A stretch of 64,000 nt of DNA from Streptomyces paradoxus (lineage in GTDB: Bacteria; Actinomycetota; Actinomycetes; Streptomycetales; Streptomycetaceae), in the NCBI RefSeq assembly GCF_014202475.1, contig NZ_JACHGV010000004.1:434001-498000 (forward strand), in the 5' to 3' direction. Shown piece by piece: positions 26,582-35,892 of this stretch. Position numbers and translations under genes: made by a program. Under the pieces are notes generated by a model, which was not told the DNA's origin, ran no database searches, and was given only the letters and a program-made list of their open reading frames with translations. Position 1 is the first letter of the stretch. Each line of letters opens with the position of its first letter.

Positions 26582-28135
26582 GTGGAGTGGTTGAGCGCGG
26601 AGAACCTCGTGGCCGTGGCCACGGCCCTCCTCGGCATCATCGCCTCGGGCGTGATGGTCTGGTACGAACGCCGCGTGCCGCGCCGCAAACGCGTGGGCTA
26701 CCGGGTGCAGATGGACAACCCCGTCGGCGACGACGTGCGCTCGGGCCGCGCCAACCGCCGCCTCGGCCTGTTCGACGAGGCACCCGGCATGTCCGACGCG
26801 ACCCTGGTCCTGCTGCGCATCGAGAACGACGGCTCGCAGGGCATCGACCGCGACGACTACACCGGCCCCGAAGTGCACGGTCTGACCGCGGTGTTCGCGG
26901 GCCGAACCGTCCGCGGTGTCTCGGTCACCCAGCCGTCGGACACCGACCACCTCATGGACCACTTCACCGCGGCACGCGGCTTCGCCTACGACGGCAACAC
27001 CCTGCGCATCCCACGCGTCCCGCTCAACCGCGGCGACCACTTCAAGCTGCTCGTCCTCCTCTCCGGCGGTGACGTCGGGGACGAGATCCGGCTGGTCGGC
27101 GGACTGCGCGACGGCGAGGTGCACCCCAACCGCAGTGCCACGCCGGACGAGAAGCCGCCGTTGTTCAGCCGGGCCGCGCGGCTGATCACCATCGCGCTCA
27201 CGGCGAGCGTGGTCACCCTGGCGGCGATCGTCGTCGCCCAGGACGACACCCCGCCCCCGATCGGCTGCGCGAGCGGCACCCTCACCCTCACCGGCTCGAC
27301 CGCGTTCGCACCCGTCCTGCGCGAGGTGGCCGAGAAGTACGAGCGCGACTGCGGCGGCGACCCCGTCATCGACGTGGACGCCCACGGTTCCACGGCCGGG
27401 ATACGCGAGCTCACGGCCACCGGCGACCGGGCGAAACGGGACTCCGGGGGTTCCCCGCCGGTGGTCGCCCTGTCGGACGGCCCCAAGCCGGCCGGGCTGC
27501 CCGACCTGCGGGAGAACCGGGTCGCGGTGTCCGTCTTCGCGCTCGTGGTCCACGACGACGTGAAGCTGACGGACCTGTCCACCGACGACGTCCGGCGCCT
27601 CTACCGGGGCGAGATCCGCAACTGGCGGCAGCTCGGCGGCCCCGACCTGCCCGTGCGCCTCGTCAGCCGGGACGCCAACTCCGGGACGAGGCAGGTCTTC
27701 CAGCGCCGGGTGCTGGGCCGGGGCGAGATCGCCAACTCCTCCGTCGACTGCGTGCACAGGGACGACCCCACGGCAGCCGTCCCGCGCTGCGAACTCGACT
27801 CGACCGAGCAGGTCCTGGCGACGGTCGCCCGCCTCCCCGGCGCCGTCGGCTACAGCGAACTGAACCTCGCCGCCCGGGCGAAGGGCCTGCACGCGCTGCG
27901 CCTGGACGGCGACCCGCCCTCCGTCGACGCCATCGAACACGGCACGAGCGCCTACCCCTACCGCGAGATCGAGTACGCCTACACCTACGGACGCCCCCCG
28001 GCCGACTCCCTGGCCTCCAGCTTTCTCACGTACCTGGCCCGCGGCAACGGCCAGGACGTCATCCGCACCCACGGCCACGTGCCGTGCTGGACCCCGGAAG
28101 GGCTCACCCTGTGCGCGCAGGACGGCGGGAGCTGA
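26582..28135 (+). CDS. Membrane-tethered PstS-like substrate-binding domain protein
   Basis: 517 residues from GTG 26582 (GTG 26534 also possible). Helix 1 (LVAVATALLGIIASGVMVW) is followed by a beta-rich domain with IENDGSQGIDRDDYTGP, then helix 2 (LITIALTASVVTLAAIVVA, about 200-218). The second half is a periplasmic-binding fold: LTLTGSTAFAPVLREVAEKY, DAHGSTAGIREL, LYRGEIRNWRQLGGPDLPV and RDANSGTRQVF match phosphate-binding PstS proteins. No permease or ATPase gene is nearby, so it is a binding or signalling module and not a transporter subunit. Its 3' end is 6 bases from that of the SLATT gene. Confidence 0.75.
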   Translation: MEWLSAENLVAVATALLGIIASGVMVWYERRVPRRKRVGYRVQMDNPVGDDVRSGRANRRLGLFDEAPGMSDATLVLLRIENDGSQGIDRDDYTGPEVHGLTAVFAGRTVRGVSVTQPSDTDHLMDHFTAARGFAYDGNTLRIPRVPLNRGDHFKLLVLLSGGDVGDEIRLVGGLRDGEVHPNRSATPDEKPPLFSRAARLITIALTASVVTLAAIVVAQDDTPPPIGCASGTLTLTGSTAFAPVLREVAEKYERDCGGDPVIDVDAHGSTAGIRELTATGDRAKRDSGGSPPVVALSDGPKPAGLPDLRENRVAVSVFALVVHDDVKLTDLSTDDVRRLYRGEIRNWRQLGGPDLPVRLVSRDANSGTRQVFQRRVLGRGEIANSSVDCVHRDDPTAAVPRCELDSTEQVLATVARLPGAVGYSELNLAARAKGLHALRLDGDPPSVDAIEHGTSAYPYREIEYAYTYGRPPADSLASSFLTYLARGNGQDVIRTHGHVPCWTPEGLTLCAQDGGS

Positions 28136-28141
28136 GGCCCC

Positions 28142-28942
28142 TCACCGCGGCTCCGGCGGACGCTGGCGCGGCATGTTCGGCCGGGTCCCGCCGTGCGGCG
28201 GCACCGTGAACCGCCCGTTCACCCCCGCCTCGGGCCCGCGGCCCGGCCCCGGGAACACCACCGTCTGCAAACCCGCCGGCGCGGCACAGCCCGACCGGAA
28301 CTCGCCCATCCAGTCGGCGGTCTCCACCCGCACCAGCTCCGTCATGTCATCGGAGAACCTCCGCAGCACCCCGAGGCACCGCTCGGCGGCCTCGCCGGCC
28401 GTGCCCTCCGCCGGCCCGAGCACCTCCCGCACGCTCTCCGCCGCCCAGTCGAACTGCAGCGCCTGCAGTCGCCGCTGCACGGCCTGCGCGGTCGCCACGT
28501 CCCGCATCCAGCCCGACGTCACCCCGAAGTACCGGTCGACGGCCACGCAGGCCGCCCCCACCAGCAGCGCCAGACACCCCCAGGGCGCGATCCCGCCCGC
28601 GACCCCGGTCAGATCCAGCAGGGGCAGCGCGACCCCGGTGACCGCCCCGGCCGCGGTCCCGCAGCGCAGCACCCGCGCGCACCGCCGCTTCCACACCCGG
28701 TCCGCGAGGTACCAGGCCGCCGTCCGCAGCGCCCCGCGCTCCACCCACCGGTACAGCTCGTCCAGCCGGACCGCCGGCTCGCCCCAGTCCCCGAGCGGAA
28801 AGACCCGCCCGGTCAGATCGCCCGGCCGCAGCCCGGCCGCCGCCTGCTCGCCCCACCCGTCCTGAGGCGGCCCCTCGGGCTGCATCTCCGGCTGACCCAC
28901 CCGGCACTCCTCACTGATCACGAATGACCACGCACGGTTCAC
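28142..28942 (-). CDS. SLATT-domain two-TM protein
   Basis: 266 residues. The segment LYRWVERGALRTAAWYLADRVWKRR, two helices (CGTAAGAVTGVALPLLDLTG and WGCLALLVGAACVAVDRYFG), then SGWMRDVATAQAVQRRLQALQFDWA matches the SLATT pattern as I know it. Aravind and co-workers described SLATT domains as likely pore-forming effectors of nucleotide-activated conflict systems. Here there is no adjacent SLOG, SMODS or cyclase gene, only a convergent membrane-tethered binding protein. The C-terminus is Pro-rich. Alternative starts exist upstream of the SLATT core (ATG codons at residues 1 and 20). Confidence 0.7.
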   Translation of the reverse strand: MNRAWSFVISEECRVGQPEMQPEGPPQDGWGEQAAAGLRPGDLTGRVFPLGDWGEPAVRLDELYRWVERGALRTAAWYLADRVWKRRCARVLRCGTAAGAVTGVALPLLDLTGVAGGIAPWGCLALLVGAACVAVDRYFGVTSGWMRDVATAQAVQRRLQALQFDWAAESVREVLGPAEGTAGEAAERCLGVLRRFSDDMTELVRVETADWMGEFRSGCAAPAGLQTVVFPGPGRGPEAGVNGRFTVPPHGGTRPNMPRQRPPEPR

Positions 28943-29176
28943 TCACCGATCACGCTGCGCGATGGACGAAAGCCCGCATCCGGAACGCGCCCGACCCTTC
29001 CTACCTCCCAATGGGTGGCGAAGACGTAGCTTTCGCCTCTTTTCCGCCCGGAAGTATTCCTTGATCGGGTATAGGGCGCGAGCGGGACTCACTCGAAAGA
29101 GTGCCGGGGCGACGGCAGCCCCGACCACGTAGGCTCGTGCCGAACGGGAAAACCCGTACCGAGCAAGGAGCTGATC

Positions 29177-29518
29177 GTGATCCCCGGTGGTGGCCAGCCC
29201 AATATGCAGCAGCTGCTCCAGCAGGCCCAGAAGATGCAACAGGACCTGGCACAGGCGCAGGAGGAACTGGCGCAGACGGAGGTCGACGGGCAGGCGGGCG
29301 GCGGTCTCGTGACGGCCACCGTCACCGGCGCCGGCGAACTGCGCGCCCTGAAGATCGACCCGAAGGCGGTGGATCCGGAGGACACCGAGACCCTCGCCGA
29401 CCTGGTCGTGGCGGCCGTCCAGGCGGCCAACGAGAACGCTCAGACGCTCCAGCAGCAGAAGCTGGGCCCGCTCGCGCAGGGTCTGGGCGGCGGCGGTATC
29501 CCCGGCCTGCCGTTCTGA
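29177..29518 (+). CDS. YbaB/EbfC family nucleoid-associated protein
   Basis: 113 residues: an N-terminal helix rich in Gln (MQQLLQQAQKMQQDLAQAQ), the beta strands GGGLVTATVTGAGELRALKI, and a C-terminal helix and Gly tail. YbaB forms DNA-binding tweezer dimers that coat the nucleoid. GTG start with AAGGAGCTGATC ribosome site. As in most bacteria it stands directly before recR (94 bases), implying a link to recombinational repair. Confidence 0.93.
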   Translation: MIPGGGQPNMQQLLQQAQKMQQDLAQAQEELAQTEVDGQAGGGLVTATVTGAGELRALKIDPKAVDPEDTETLADLVVAAVQAANENAQTLQQQKLGPLAQGLGGGGIPGLPF

Positions 29519-29612
29519 CCCGGCTCACCGCCTTCCTCGGACAGGCGGCAGACAACTACGGTACGTACGGGACGGTGCGTACCGACCCCGAAGACCCAGG
29601 AAGGGCAGTCCG

Positions 29613-30212
29613 TTGTACGAAGGCGTGGTCCAGGACCTGATCGACGAGCTGGGGCGGCTGCCCGGCGTCGGTCCGAAGAGCGCCCAGCGGATCGCCTTCC
29701 ACATCCTGCAGGCGGAGCCGACGGACGTACGGCGCCTCGCGCAGGCCCTGATGGAGGTCAAGGCGAAGGTCCGCTTCTGCGCGACCTGCGGCAACGTCGC
29801 GCAGGAGGAGCTGTGCAACATCTGCCGCGACACCCGCCGCGACCCGGCCGTCATCTGCGTGGTCGAGGAGCCGAAGGACGTCGTGGCGATCGAGCGCACG
29901 CGTGAGTTCCGGGGCCGCTACCACGTCCTGGGCGGCGCGATCAGCCCGATCGACGGCGTCGGCCCGGACGACCTGCGCATCAGAGAACTCCTGGCCCGCC
30001 TGGCGGACGGGACGGTCACCGAGCTGATCCTGGCCACGGACCCGAATCTCGAGGGCGAGGCGACGGCCACGTACCTCGCCCGCATGATCAAGCCCATGGG
30101 CCTGAAGGTCACCCGCCTGGCCAGCGGCCTCCCGGTGGGTGGGGACCTGGAATACGCGGACGAGGTCACCCTCGGACGCGCCTTCGAGGGGAGACGACTC
30201 CTAGATGTCTGA
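29613..30212 (+). CDS. recR: Recombination protein RecR
   Basis: 199 residues. N-terminal HhH (LIDELGRLPGVGPKSAQRIA), a four-Cys zinc finger (CATC...CNIC, about residues 55-71), a Toprim domain (VVEEPKDVVAIE) and the C-terminal LASGLPVGGDLEYADEVTL Walker-like motif are all intact. RecR forms rings that help RecO load RecA on gaps. The start is TTG at 29613, supported by AGGAAGGG upstream and by the conserved YEGVVQDLIDEL beginning. It overlaps the DUF5063 gene by 8 bases. Confidence 0.96.
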   Translation: MYEGVVQDLIDELGRLPGVGPKSAQRIAFHILQAEPTDVRRLAQALMEVKAKVRFCATCGNVAQEELCNICRDTRRDPAVICVVEEPKDVVAIERTREFRGRYHVLGGAISPIDGVGPDDLRIRELLARLADGTVTELILATDPNLEGEATATYLARMIKPMGLKVTRLASGLPVGGDLEYADEVTLGRAFEGRRLLDV

Positions 30213-30864
30213 CGCCACGCTGCACGCGACCGACCAGAACCCGGACGATTTCGCGGTCCAGATCGCGGACCAGATCGAGAGCTTCCTGGTCGCCGTCACG
30301 GAGGTCGCGAAGGGCGACGAGCCGGAATCGGCCGTGCCCTTCCTCCTCCTGGAGGTCTCCCAACTCCTCCTGGCCGGCGGCCGGCTCGGCGCGCACGAGG
30401 ACATCGTGCCCGACGAGCGCTACGAACCCGACTCGGGCCCCGAGCCGGACGTCGACGAGCTCCGCGAGAACCTGGCCCGCCTGCTGGACCCCGTCGACGT
30501 GTACTCCGAGGTCTTCGACCCCTACGAGCCCCGCAAGGCCCCGGTCCCGGCCCGCATCTCCGACGACCTCACGGACGTCATCACGGACCTGCGCCACGGC
30601 ATGTCCCACTACCGGGCGGGCCGCACCACGGAGGCTCTGTGGTGGTGGCAGTTCTCCTACTTCTCCAACTGGGGCTCCACCGCCTCGGCGAGCCTGCGGG
30701 CCCTGCAGTCGGTCCTCGCCCACGTCCGCCTCAACCAGCCCCTGGCCGAACTCGACGGCCTGGACACGGACCAGGGCATGGGCGACGACACACTGGAGAT
30801 CGAGGCGGGCCGCGTGATGGCCGAGGAGATCGCGGAGCCCCTGGGGCTGCGCCCGGCTAAGTAG
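30205..30864 (+). CDS. DUF5063 family protein
   Basis: 219 residues, soluble and mainly helical. IESFLVAVTEVAKGDEPESAVPFLLLEVSQLLLAGGRLG and TTEALWWWQFSYFSNWGSTASASL are typical of DUF5063. No function is known. It is translationally coupled to recR by an 8-base overlap, a conserved arrangement in Streptomyces, so a repair-related role is possible. Its 3' end overlaps the convergent Hsp90-like gene by 8 bases. Confidence 0.88.
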   Translation: MSDATLHATDQNPDDFAVQIADQIESFLVAVTEVAKGDEPESAVPFLLLEVSQLLLAGGRLGAHEDIVPDERYEPDSGPEPDVDELRENLARLLDPVDVYSEVFDPYEPRKAPVPARISDDLTDVITDLRHGMSHYRAGRTTEALWWWQFSYFSNWGSTASASLRALQSVLAHVRLNQPLAELDGLDTDQGMGDDTLEIEAGRVMAEEIAEPLGLRPAK

Positions 30865-33800
30865 CGTCGACCGGCCGGGCGCTGCCGCCCGGCTCCTGCT
30901 TCATGACCAGACCGGGCACTTCGGGCAACGCGGCGAGAACGGCATCGCGCACGCGCTGAAGATCGACGTCCAGACCCTCCAGCCGTTCCACGAGTTCCTT
31001 GGCGGGCAGGGCGACGCGGCGCGCGACCAGAAGGAAGTCGGAGATCGGCTCTTTGAGGCCGAGGCACGAGTTCTGCTTCCCCGGGCCTCGTTCCACTCGG
31101 CAGAGGCGGTGGTCGGTCTCGTCCAGCCGGCCGATCCGGTCCTCGGGGACCCGGAAGCCGAACGCGGTCAGTCGTTGCGCGATCTCGTGCGGCTCCTTGG
31201 GCAACTTCCGGATGACGGACACCAGATGGTGCAGGGGGACCGGTCGGCCTTCCTCGAGCGGCAGCTGCATCTCCTCGTGCAGGCCGAGGAGGTACTGGTC
31301 GAAGGCATAGGCGTCTTCCGGTGCGGTGTCGAGCGTCGTGAGCAGACCGTACTGAGCGAGACGGTCGACCACCGCCCGGGGTGGTAGCCCTAGGCCGGAG
31401 GACTTCATGACCACGTGGTGCACCGACACCGGCCGGTCCGGAGACAGCGGCTCCCCGGGTGGCCCGAAGCGCCGAGTCGTCCCGAGCAGGATGTCGTCCC
31501 TGGGTTCGGCGCTCGGAGGGAACGAGACGTCCGGTGGTACGAGACCGTAGGCGCGCAGCCGGTCCGCCACCTCCGCCGGGCGTAGCCCGGACTCGAGCGC
31601 TGCTCGGACCACCTGATGGGCGGTCACGACGTCATCCGCCCGGATCCAGGGGGGCCGGGCGTCGGCACGGGCACTGAGGATCACCACGTCCGTGTCGTTC
31701 GCCATGGGCGGCAACGCTGAGGGCGTGGGCAGTCCCAGTGCCTCGACACCTCGAGACATCTCGTGCAGGGGAACGCCCTGCGCGGCTGAGACGCGGGCCA
31801 GTACACCGGGCGGAATCGCCGTTTCCTCCCGCAGGCTGTGCCACTCTCGGGAGCCCCACCCCCACTCCCTGCTCCGCTGGAGGAAGTGGTCGGCCTGTTC
31901 TTCGCCGGCGGGGACGAGTTCGGGATGGAATCCGAGGGCGCGCAGTTCCCTCACGATGTGCGACACCGGACGCTGCAACTCGGCTGCTGCATGGAGCACA
32001 TGGCCGAGGGGGACCGGCTTCTCGGGGTCCAGCGGGGCTTCCCCCTGCAGGCGGTCGCTGACCAGGCGAAGCGTCCTCTCGGCCCTGGCCTCCAGCAGGG
32101 GAGCGTCCGCCGTGACGGTGAAGCCGAACCACCTCAGCCACTGGACGGCCGTGCCGAGGTCGATACCGGCGTCGCGGCAGGCCTTGAGGAGGTGACCCGG
32201 TGGCACCGGTGCGTTGACCTCGAGCCAGGGGCTCCGGCCGTTCAGGCGCCAGCTGAGGAGGACCAGTGCCCGCTCGTCCAAGTCCTCCGCCGACGGGTCC
32301 GGTTCCACCACGGTGAACCCGAATCCCCGCATGCGTCGCGCGGCCTCACGGAGACTCATGCCGAACTCGAGCCGGGCCTTGAGCAGGTGCCCTGGGGGGA
32401 CCGGCCCAGCACTGTCGATCCAGAGCGACATCGGAATGCCGGAGCGGAACGGAGGGGCCAGGTCATGGCTCAGGAGCGCCAGGTTGATGTCGTCGATGAC
32501 GGGTTCCTCCTCCGCTGCCGGTGGTGTCTGCAGGCGGAGTTCCCTCATGCGTTCCAGGGCCTCGCGGTAAGGGATGCCTCGGATCGTTGAGAAGAAGAGG
32601 GCATGTCCGGGGGAGGCCAGGGAGATGCCGAGGTCCCGGAAGGGCCAGTGGCGCTGGTTCCAGTCACCGTCGACGGGGGTGCACGCGAGGACGTCGGACG
32701 GAAGCGCAGGCAGGACCCGCTCCACCCGGTCGAGCTCCGGGACGACCGCGGTGAGCGCCGTCAGTTCGGCGTTGGGCCTGTGGGCCAGCAGCCTCCAGAG
32801 CAGGAGGTGGTCGTCCATGGTGCCGATCACCCTGCCGGCCGGGGTCTCGCCGCCGGTGATCTCGAAGTCCTTGAGGCGGGAGTCGCTTCGGTGGACGAGC
32901 AGAGCGTCTTGGGGGAAGAACCCGGTGGCGGCCATGGACGTCAGATGACCGTGCAGTTCCATCTCGTGCCCCGCCGCCCTCGCCGCCTCCGTGACGATGT
33001 CGGCGAGCCGGGGGCTGCGGCCCGCGATCTCGGACAGCCACGCGACGTCCAGGATCGGGGGGTCGGCCGACAGGAGCGCCGGGAACGCGGCTCTGAGCAG
33101 CGCTTCGACGTCCGCGCAGACGTCGGCGTCCAGAATCTCCGTCCGGTCCACGGACAGCCGGCGGGGGCGGGTCCGGCCGGTGAGGTTGACCACGGCACCG
33201 CGCAGGGCGCGCTGGTCACCCGGGGCGGTCAGTACGCCACGCAGGACCCGGGGTTCGGCGTAGATCCCGTCGACCAGGACGCCTCCGCCGTGCCGGCACC
33301 AGACGACCTGGCCGTCCTCGCCGTCGGGCCCGGCCTGCCAGGAGACCAGGTGGCCGTGCGCCTCGAAGCCGTCCGACCGCAGCGCGAGTGCCTCCCGCGG
33401 GCGCAGGACCCCGGGCTCCCACACCACGGTCTGCCTGCCCTGCCGGGCGGTGGTCGCGAACTCGGCGATGCCCAGGAGCCTGCGCAACTCCCTGACGCAG
33501 GACGGTGCCTCCTCGCCGTCGCGCAGATACAGGCGGACCGTGGTGCCGATGGATCCCGGGCTTCCGGTCGGCCGGACGCGGAAGTAGTGGCCCGGGCCGC
33601 TGATCAGCACCGTGATCTCGCGTAACCGGCCGTCCACTCCGTTCATGTGGCAGGTGGTCACACGGATCTCGTCGGCGAGCATGAAGTAGCTGAGCACTCC
33701 GATGCCGAACCGGCTGTTCGGGTGCATGGTGACGCCGCGGCTCTGCCACTCCTGCCGCTCCTCCTGGAATCGCGGGAGGTCCGTGAAACGTACTCCGGCC

Positions 33801-35509
33801 TGGGAGAACACCTCGGACAGGGTGATCTCGTCCATGCCGACGCCGTTGTCCCGGCACTCCAGGTAGTGCCGGTCCTCCTCCTCGTCGTACCCCTGGGTGA
33901 ACTCGATCCGCCCCCGGTACCCGCTGTCGGTCTCGGTGGCCTCGGACCGGGCCTTGCGGTAGCGGCAGGCGTCCAGGGCGTTCTGGTAGAGCTCGCGGAT
34001 GGCGAGGGACCGGTCACGGTAGAGGTTCTCGCCCATGAGGAGCTCCTGGACGCGTTCCTCGTCGAGCCGGAAGCGGATGACGCCGCCGACGGGAACGGCC
34101 CTGCCCTCGGCGTCGACTTCACGGACCTCCTCGGCCCCCGTGTACAGAGGCAGGGCGTCGAAGTCGGGTGCTGCGGCCCGCCGGACGGCCCGCAGCAGGG
34201 ACTCCAGCCGTCGGGTGTGCTCGGTGAGAGCGGCCACCACGGCGGGGTGGCCGCAGCGGGCCCGGAGCCCGATCCCCTCCCCGCGCGGCTGCCACGAGGC
34301 CTTGTCCACCGTGGTGAGGAGCTTCGCCGGGTCGAGGGGGTCGGGAATGCCCACGTGCCGCACGATCACCGAGGAGAGGTCCGTGGTCTCGACCGCCATG
34401 CCGTGCGCCACGGCGAAGACGGACCCCACCAGCCGTTCCCGTACGTCCTGGAAGTCCCGTCCGTCGAAGTCCAGTTGGTAGGGGTCCTCACGCAGGTGGT
34501 CCGGACGGGCGGCGTCGAACAATTCGTTCGGGCCCGAGTGGGCGCAGCCCAGCAGACGTGACAGCGGCTCCGGATCGAGCACGGCCTCCAGACCGGTGCC
34601 TTCGGTGCCCATTGCCGACAGGAACCGGGGGAGTCGCCCCGGCTGCCGTCCCGCCCACTGGTGGAACAGCCACCACCCGATCTCCCGCCGCCCGTCCGGC
34701 CTGTCCCTCAGGGCGCCCAGTTCCGCCCGCCGGACGAGCCGTTCATGGCCGCCCAGCAGCACCTCGAACATCCGCCGTTCCGTGTCCGGCGACGTCCGCT
34801 GCCCGAGGTCCGTCGGATCGACGTGGGACAGTTCCGCCGCCGTCCGTGTTCGGTGGGTCTGGTGGAGGAAGGGGAGCAGGGAGACGAGCGCGGCCTCGGC
34901 GGGGGACAGGAGCAGTGCCCCGCCGCTGCGGGGCAGATCGAGGAACCAGTTGGTCCAGCGGGAGATCCGTCGTGCGAGGTTCACGTCGTGCCACGGGTCC
35001 TCGGCGAGCGCGGCCCGGGCCTCGTCATACAGCTCGGCCAGCCGCCCCGCGGCATTCCGGGCCCGGGCCTTCAGCGGTTCGGCCTGTTCCGCCGCGCCCG
35101 GCCGCAGCAGCCGCCAGGCAGGGGAGTGGGTGACGGCCTCCTCCCAGCACGAGCGGACGTCTGAGACGGGGGACGCGGCGGGGCGGACGAGCGCGGGGCC
35201 GGTGCCCTTCCCGCGCTCCGCGCGGGCCTTCGCGGCGAGGGCGCGCCAGCGTGCCGTGGGCGGGATGCGCAGGGACGGGTTCCGTCGGCGCGCGATGGTC
35301 TCGAGGGCGGAGACCAAGAGCACCACTTTGTCGTCGGTGCGGGGGACCATTCCCCTTTTCACCCAGTCCGCGACGCTGCTGTCCGACGGGACGTCACCAC
35401 GGGAGGTCACCAGGGTCCGGATCTCCGCGTGCACGGCGGTCGGGTCGGGCCCGTCGGCAAGCCGCAACAGCCGGTCCAGCTCCGTCCAGTAGGTGTGTGG
35501 TTCCGTCAT
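30857..35509 (-). CDS. Giant Hsp90-like ATPase protein with nine tandem C-terminal repeats
   Basis: 1550 residues. Residues 1-110 are helical with DPTAVHAEIRTLVTSRGDVP and SVADWVKRGMVP, reminiscent of N-terminal adaptor helices in actinobacterial NTPase proteins. A GHKL/Hsp90-type ATPase lies at about 485-690: IRELYQNALDAC (with the catalytic-type Glu and the magnesium Asn), CRDNGVGMDE and NSRFGIGVLSYF (lid). From about 963 to the end are nine units of 63-73 residues with the pattern PVPxGHxLxAxxExGxxxxExxxRLRxxGF, likely winged-helix-like. They start near 963, 1036, 1101, 1165, 1231, 1294, 1360, 1423 and 1488. I recall Hsp90-like ATPases with associated winged-helix modules from surveys of bacterial conflict systems. 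Function is inferred only. Confidence 0.8.
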   Translation of the reverse strand: MTEPHTYWTELDRLLRLADGPDPTAVHAEIRTLVTSRGDVPSDSSVADWVKRGMVPRTDDKVVLLVSALETIARRRNPSLRIPPTARWRALAAKARAERGKGTGPALVRPAASPVSDVRSCWEEAVTHSPAWRLLRPGAAEQAEPLKARARNAAGRLAELYDEARAALAEDPWHDVNLARRISRWTNWFLDLPRSGGALLLSPAEAALVSLLPFLHQTHRTRTAAELSHVDPTDLGQRTSPDTERRMFEVLLGGHERLVRRAELGALRDRPDGRREIGWWLFHQWAGRQPGRLPRFLSAMGTEGTGLEAVLDPEPLSRLLGCAHSGPNELFDAARPDHLREDPYQLDFDGRDFQDVRERLVGSVFAVAHGMAVETTDLSSVIVRHVGIPDPLDPAKLLTTVDKASWQPRGEGIGLRARCGHPAVVAALTEHTRRLESLLRAVRRAAAPDFDALPLYTGAEEVREVDAEGRAVPVGGVIRFRLDEERVQELLMGENLYRDRSLAIRELYQNALDACRYRKARSEATETDSGYRGRIEFTQGYDEEEDRHYLECRDNGVGMDEITLSEVFSQAGVRFTDLPRFQEERQEWQSRGVTMHPNSRFGIGVLSYFMLADEIRVTTCHMNGVDGRLREITVLISGPGHYFRVRPTGSPGSIGTTVRLYLRDGEEAPSCVRELRRLLGIAEFATTARQGRQTVVWEPGVLRPREALALRSDGFEAHGHLVSWQAGPDGEDGQVVWCRHGGGVLVDGIYAEPRVLRGVLTAPGDQRALRGAVVNLTGRTRPRRLSVDRTEILDADVCADVEALLRAAFPALLSADPPILDVAWLSEIAGRSPRLADIVTEAARAAGHEMELHGHLTSMAATGFFPQDALLVHRSDSRLKDFEITGGETPAGRVIGTMDDHLLLWRLLAHRPNAELTALTAVVPELDRVERVLPALPSDVLACTPVDGDWNQRHWPFRDLGISLASPGHALFFSTIRGIPYREALERMRELRLQTPPAAEEEPVIDDINLALLSHDLAPPFRSGIPMSLWIDSAGPVPPGHLLKARLEFGMSLREAARRMRGFGFTVVEPDPSAEDLDERALVLLSWRLNGRSPWLEVNAPVPPGHLLKACRDAGIDLGTAVQWLRWFGFTVTADAPLLEARAERTLRLVSDRLQGEAPLDPEKPVPLGHVLHAAAELQRPVSHIVRELRALGFHPELVPAGEEQADHFLQRSREWGWGSREWHSLREETAIPPGVLARVSAAQGVPLHEMSRGVEALGLPTPSALPPMANDTDVVILSARADARPPWIRADDVVTAHQVVRAALESGLRPAEVADRLRAYGLVPPDVSFPPSAEPRDDILLGTTRRFGPPGEPLSPDRPVSVHHVVMKSSGLGLPPRAVVDRLAQYGLLTTLDTAPEDAYAFDQYLLGLHEEMQLPLEEGRPVPLHHLVSVIRKLPKEPHEIAQRLTAFGFRVPEDRIGRLDETDHRLCRVERGPGKQNSCLGLKEPISDFLLVARRVALPAKELVERLEGLDVDLQRVRDAVLAALPEVPGLVMKQEPGGSARPVDAT

Positions 35510-35703
35510 GACCCCTGCCCCCGTGCGCGTGCCCCGCCCCGTCGCCCCGAGTCGGGCGAGTCGGCCGACTCGGAAAGTTCCAAGCTACCGACCTGACCTG
35601 CACGGCAACCCCTGATCGAGAGGATTGGCCCGCACGGTGGCCGGTCCTGCCCCGGCACCCTTCAGGACGTTCCCTTCACACCGACGCCCTCGAAGGAGAC
35701 GCA

Positions 35704-35880
35704 ATGGACCCGCTTCTCATCGCTGCCGTGTGCGCGTGCAGCGTCCTGACCCTGCTGATCGTCGCCCTGGCGGCCGTGCACTTCGTGCGCTCGGCGCTCG
35801 ACGGAGCGGCGTCCGAGGACCGGGCCCGGATCCTGGGTGCCCTGGCCGAGGTGATTCGGGCGGTGCGGGGCAGGCGGTGA
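35704..35880 (+). CDS. Small single-TM protein (58 aa)
   Basis: ATG at 35704 after an excellent ribosome site (CGAAGGAGACGCA), 58 residues, stop TGA at 35878-35880. Sequence begins MDPLLIAAVCACSVLTLLIV, one hydrophobic helix (about residues 4-27), then a charged amphipathic tail SEDRARILGALAEVIRAVRG. No family is recognised. It is divergent from the Hsp90-like gene (194-base gap) and its stop is 12 bases from the convergent PhzF-like gene. It could be a membrane partner of the Hsp90-like protein; that is a guess from position. Confidence 0.65.
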   Translation: MDPLLIAAVCACSVLTLLIVALAAVHFVRSALDGAASEDRARILGALAEVIRAVRGRR

Positions 35881-35892
35881 TCTCCCCGGCGC

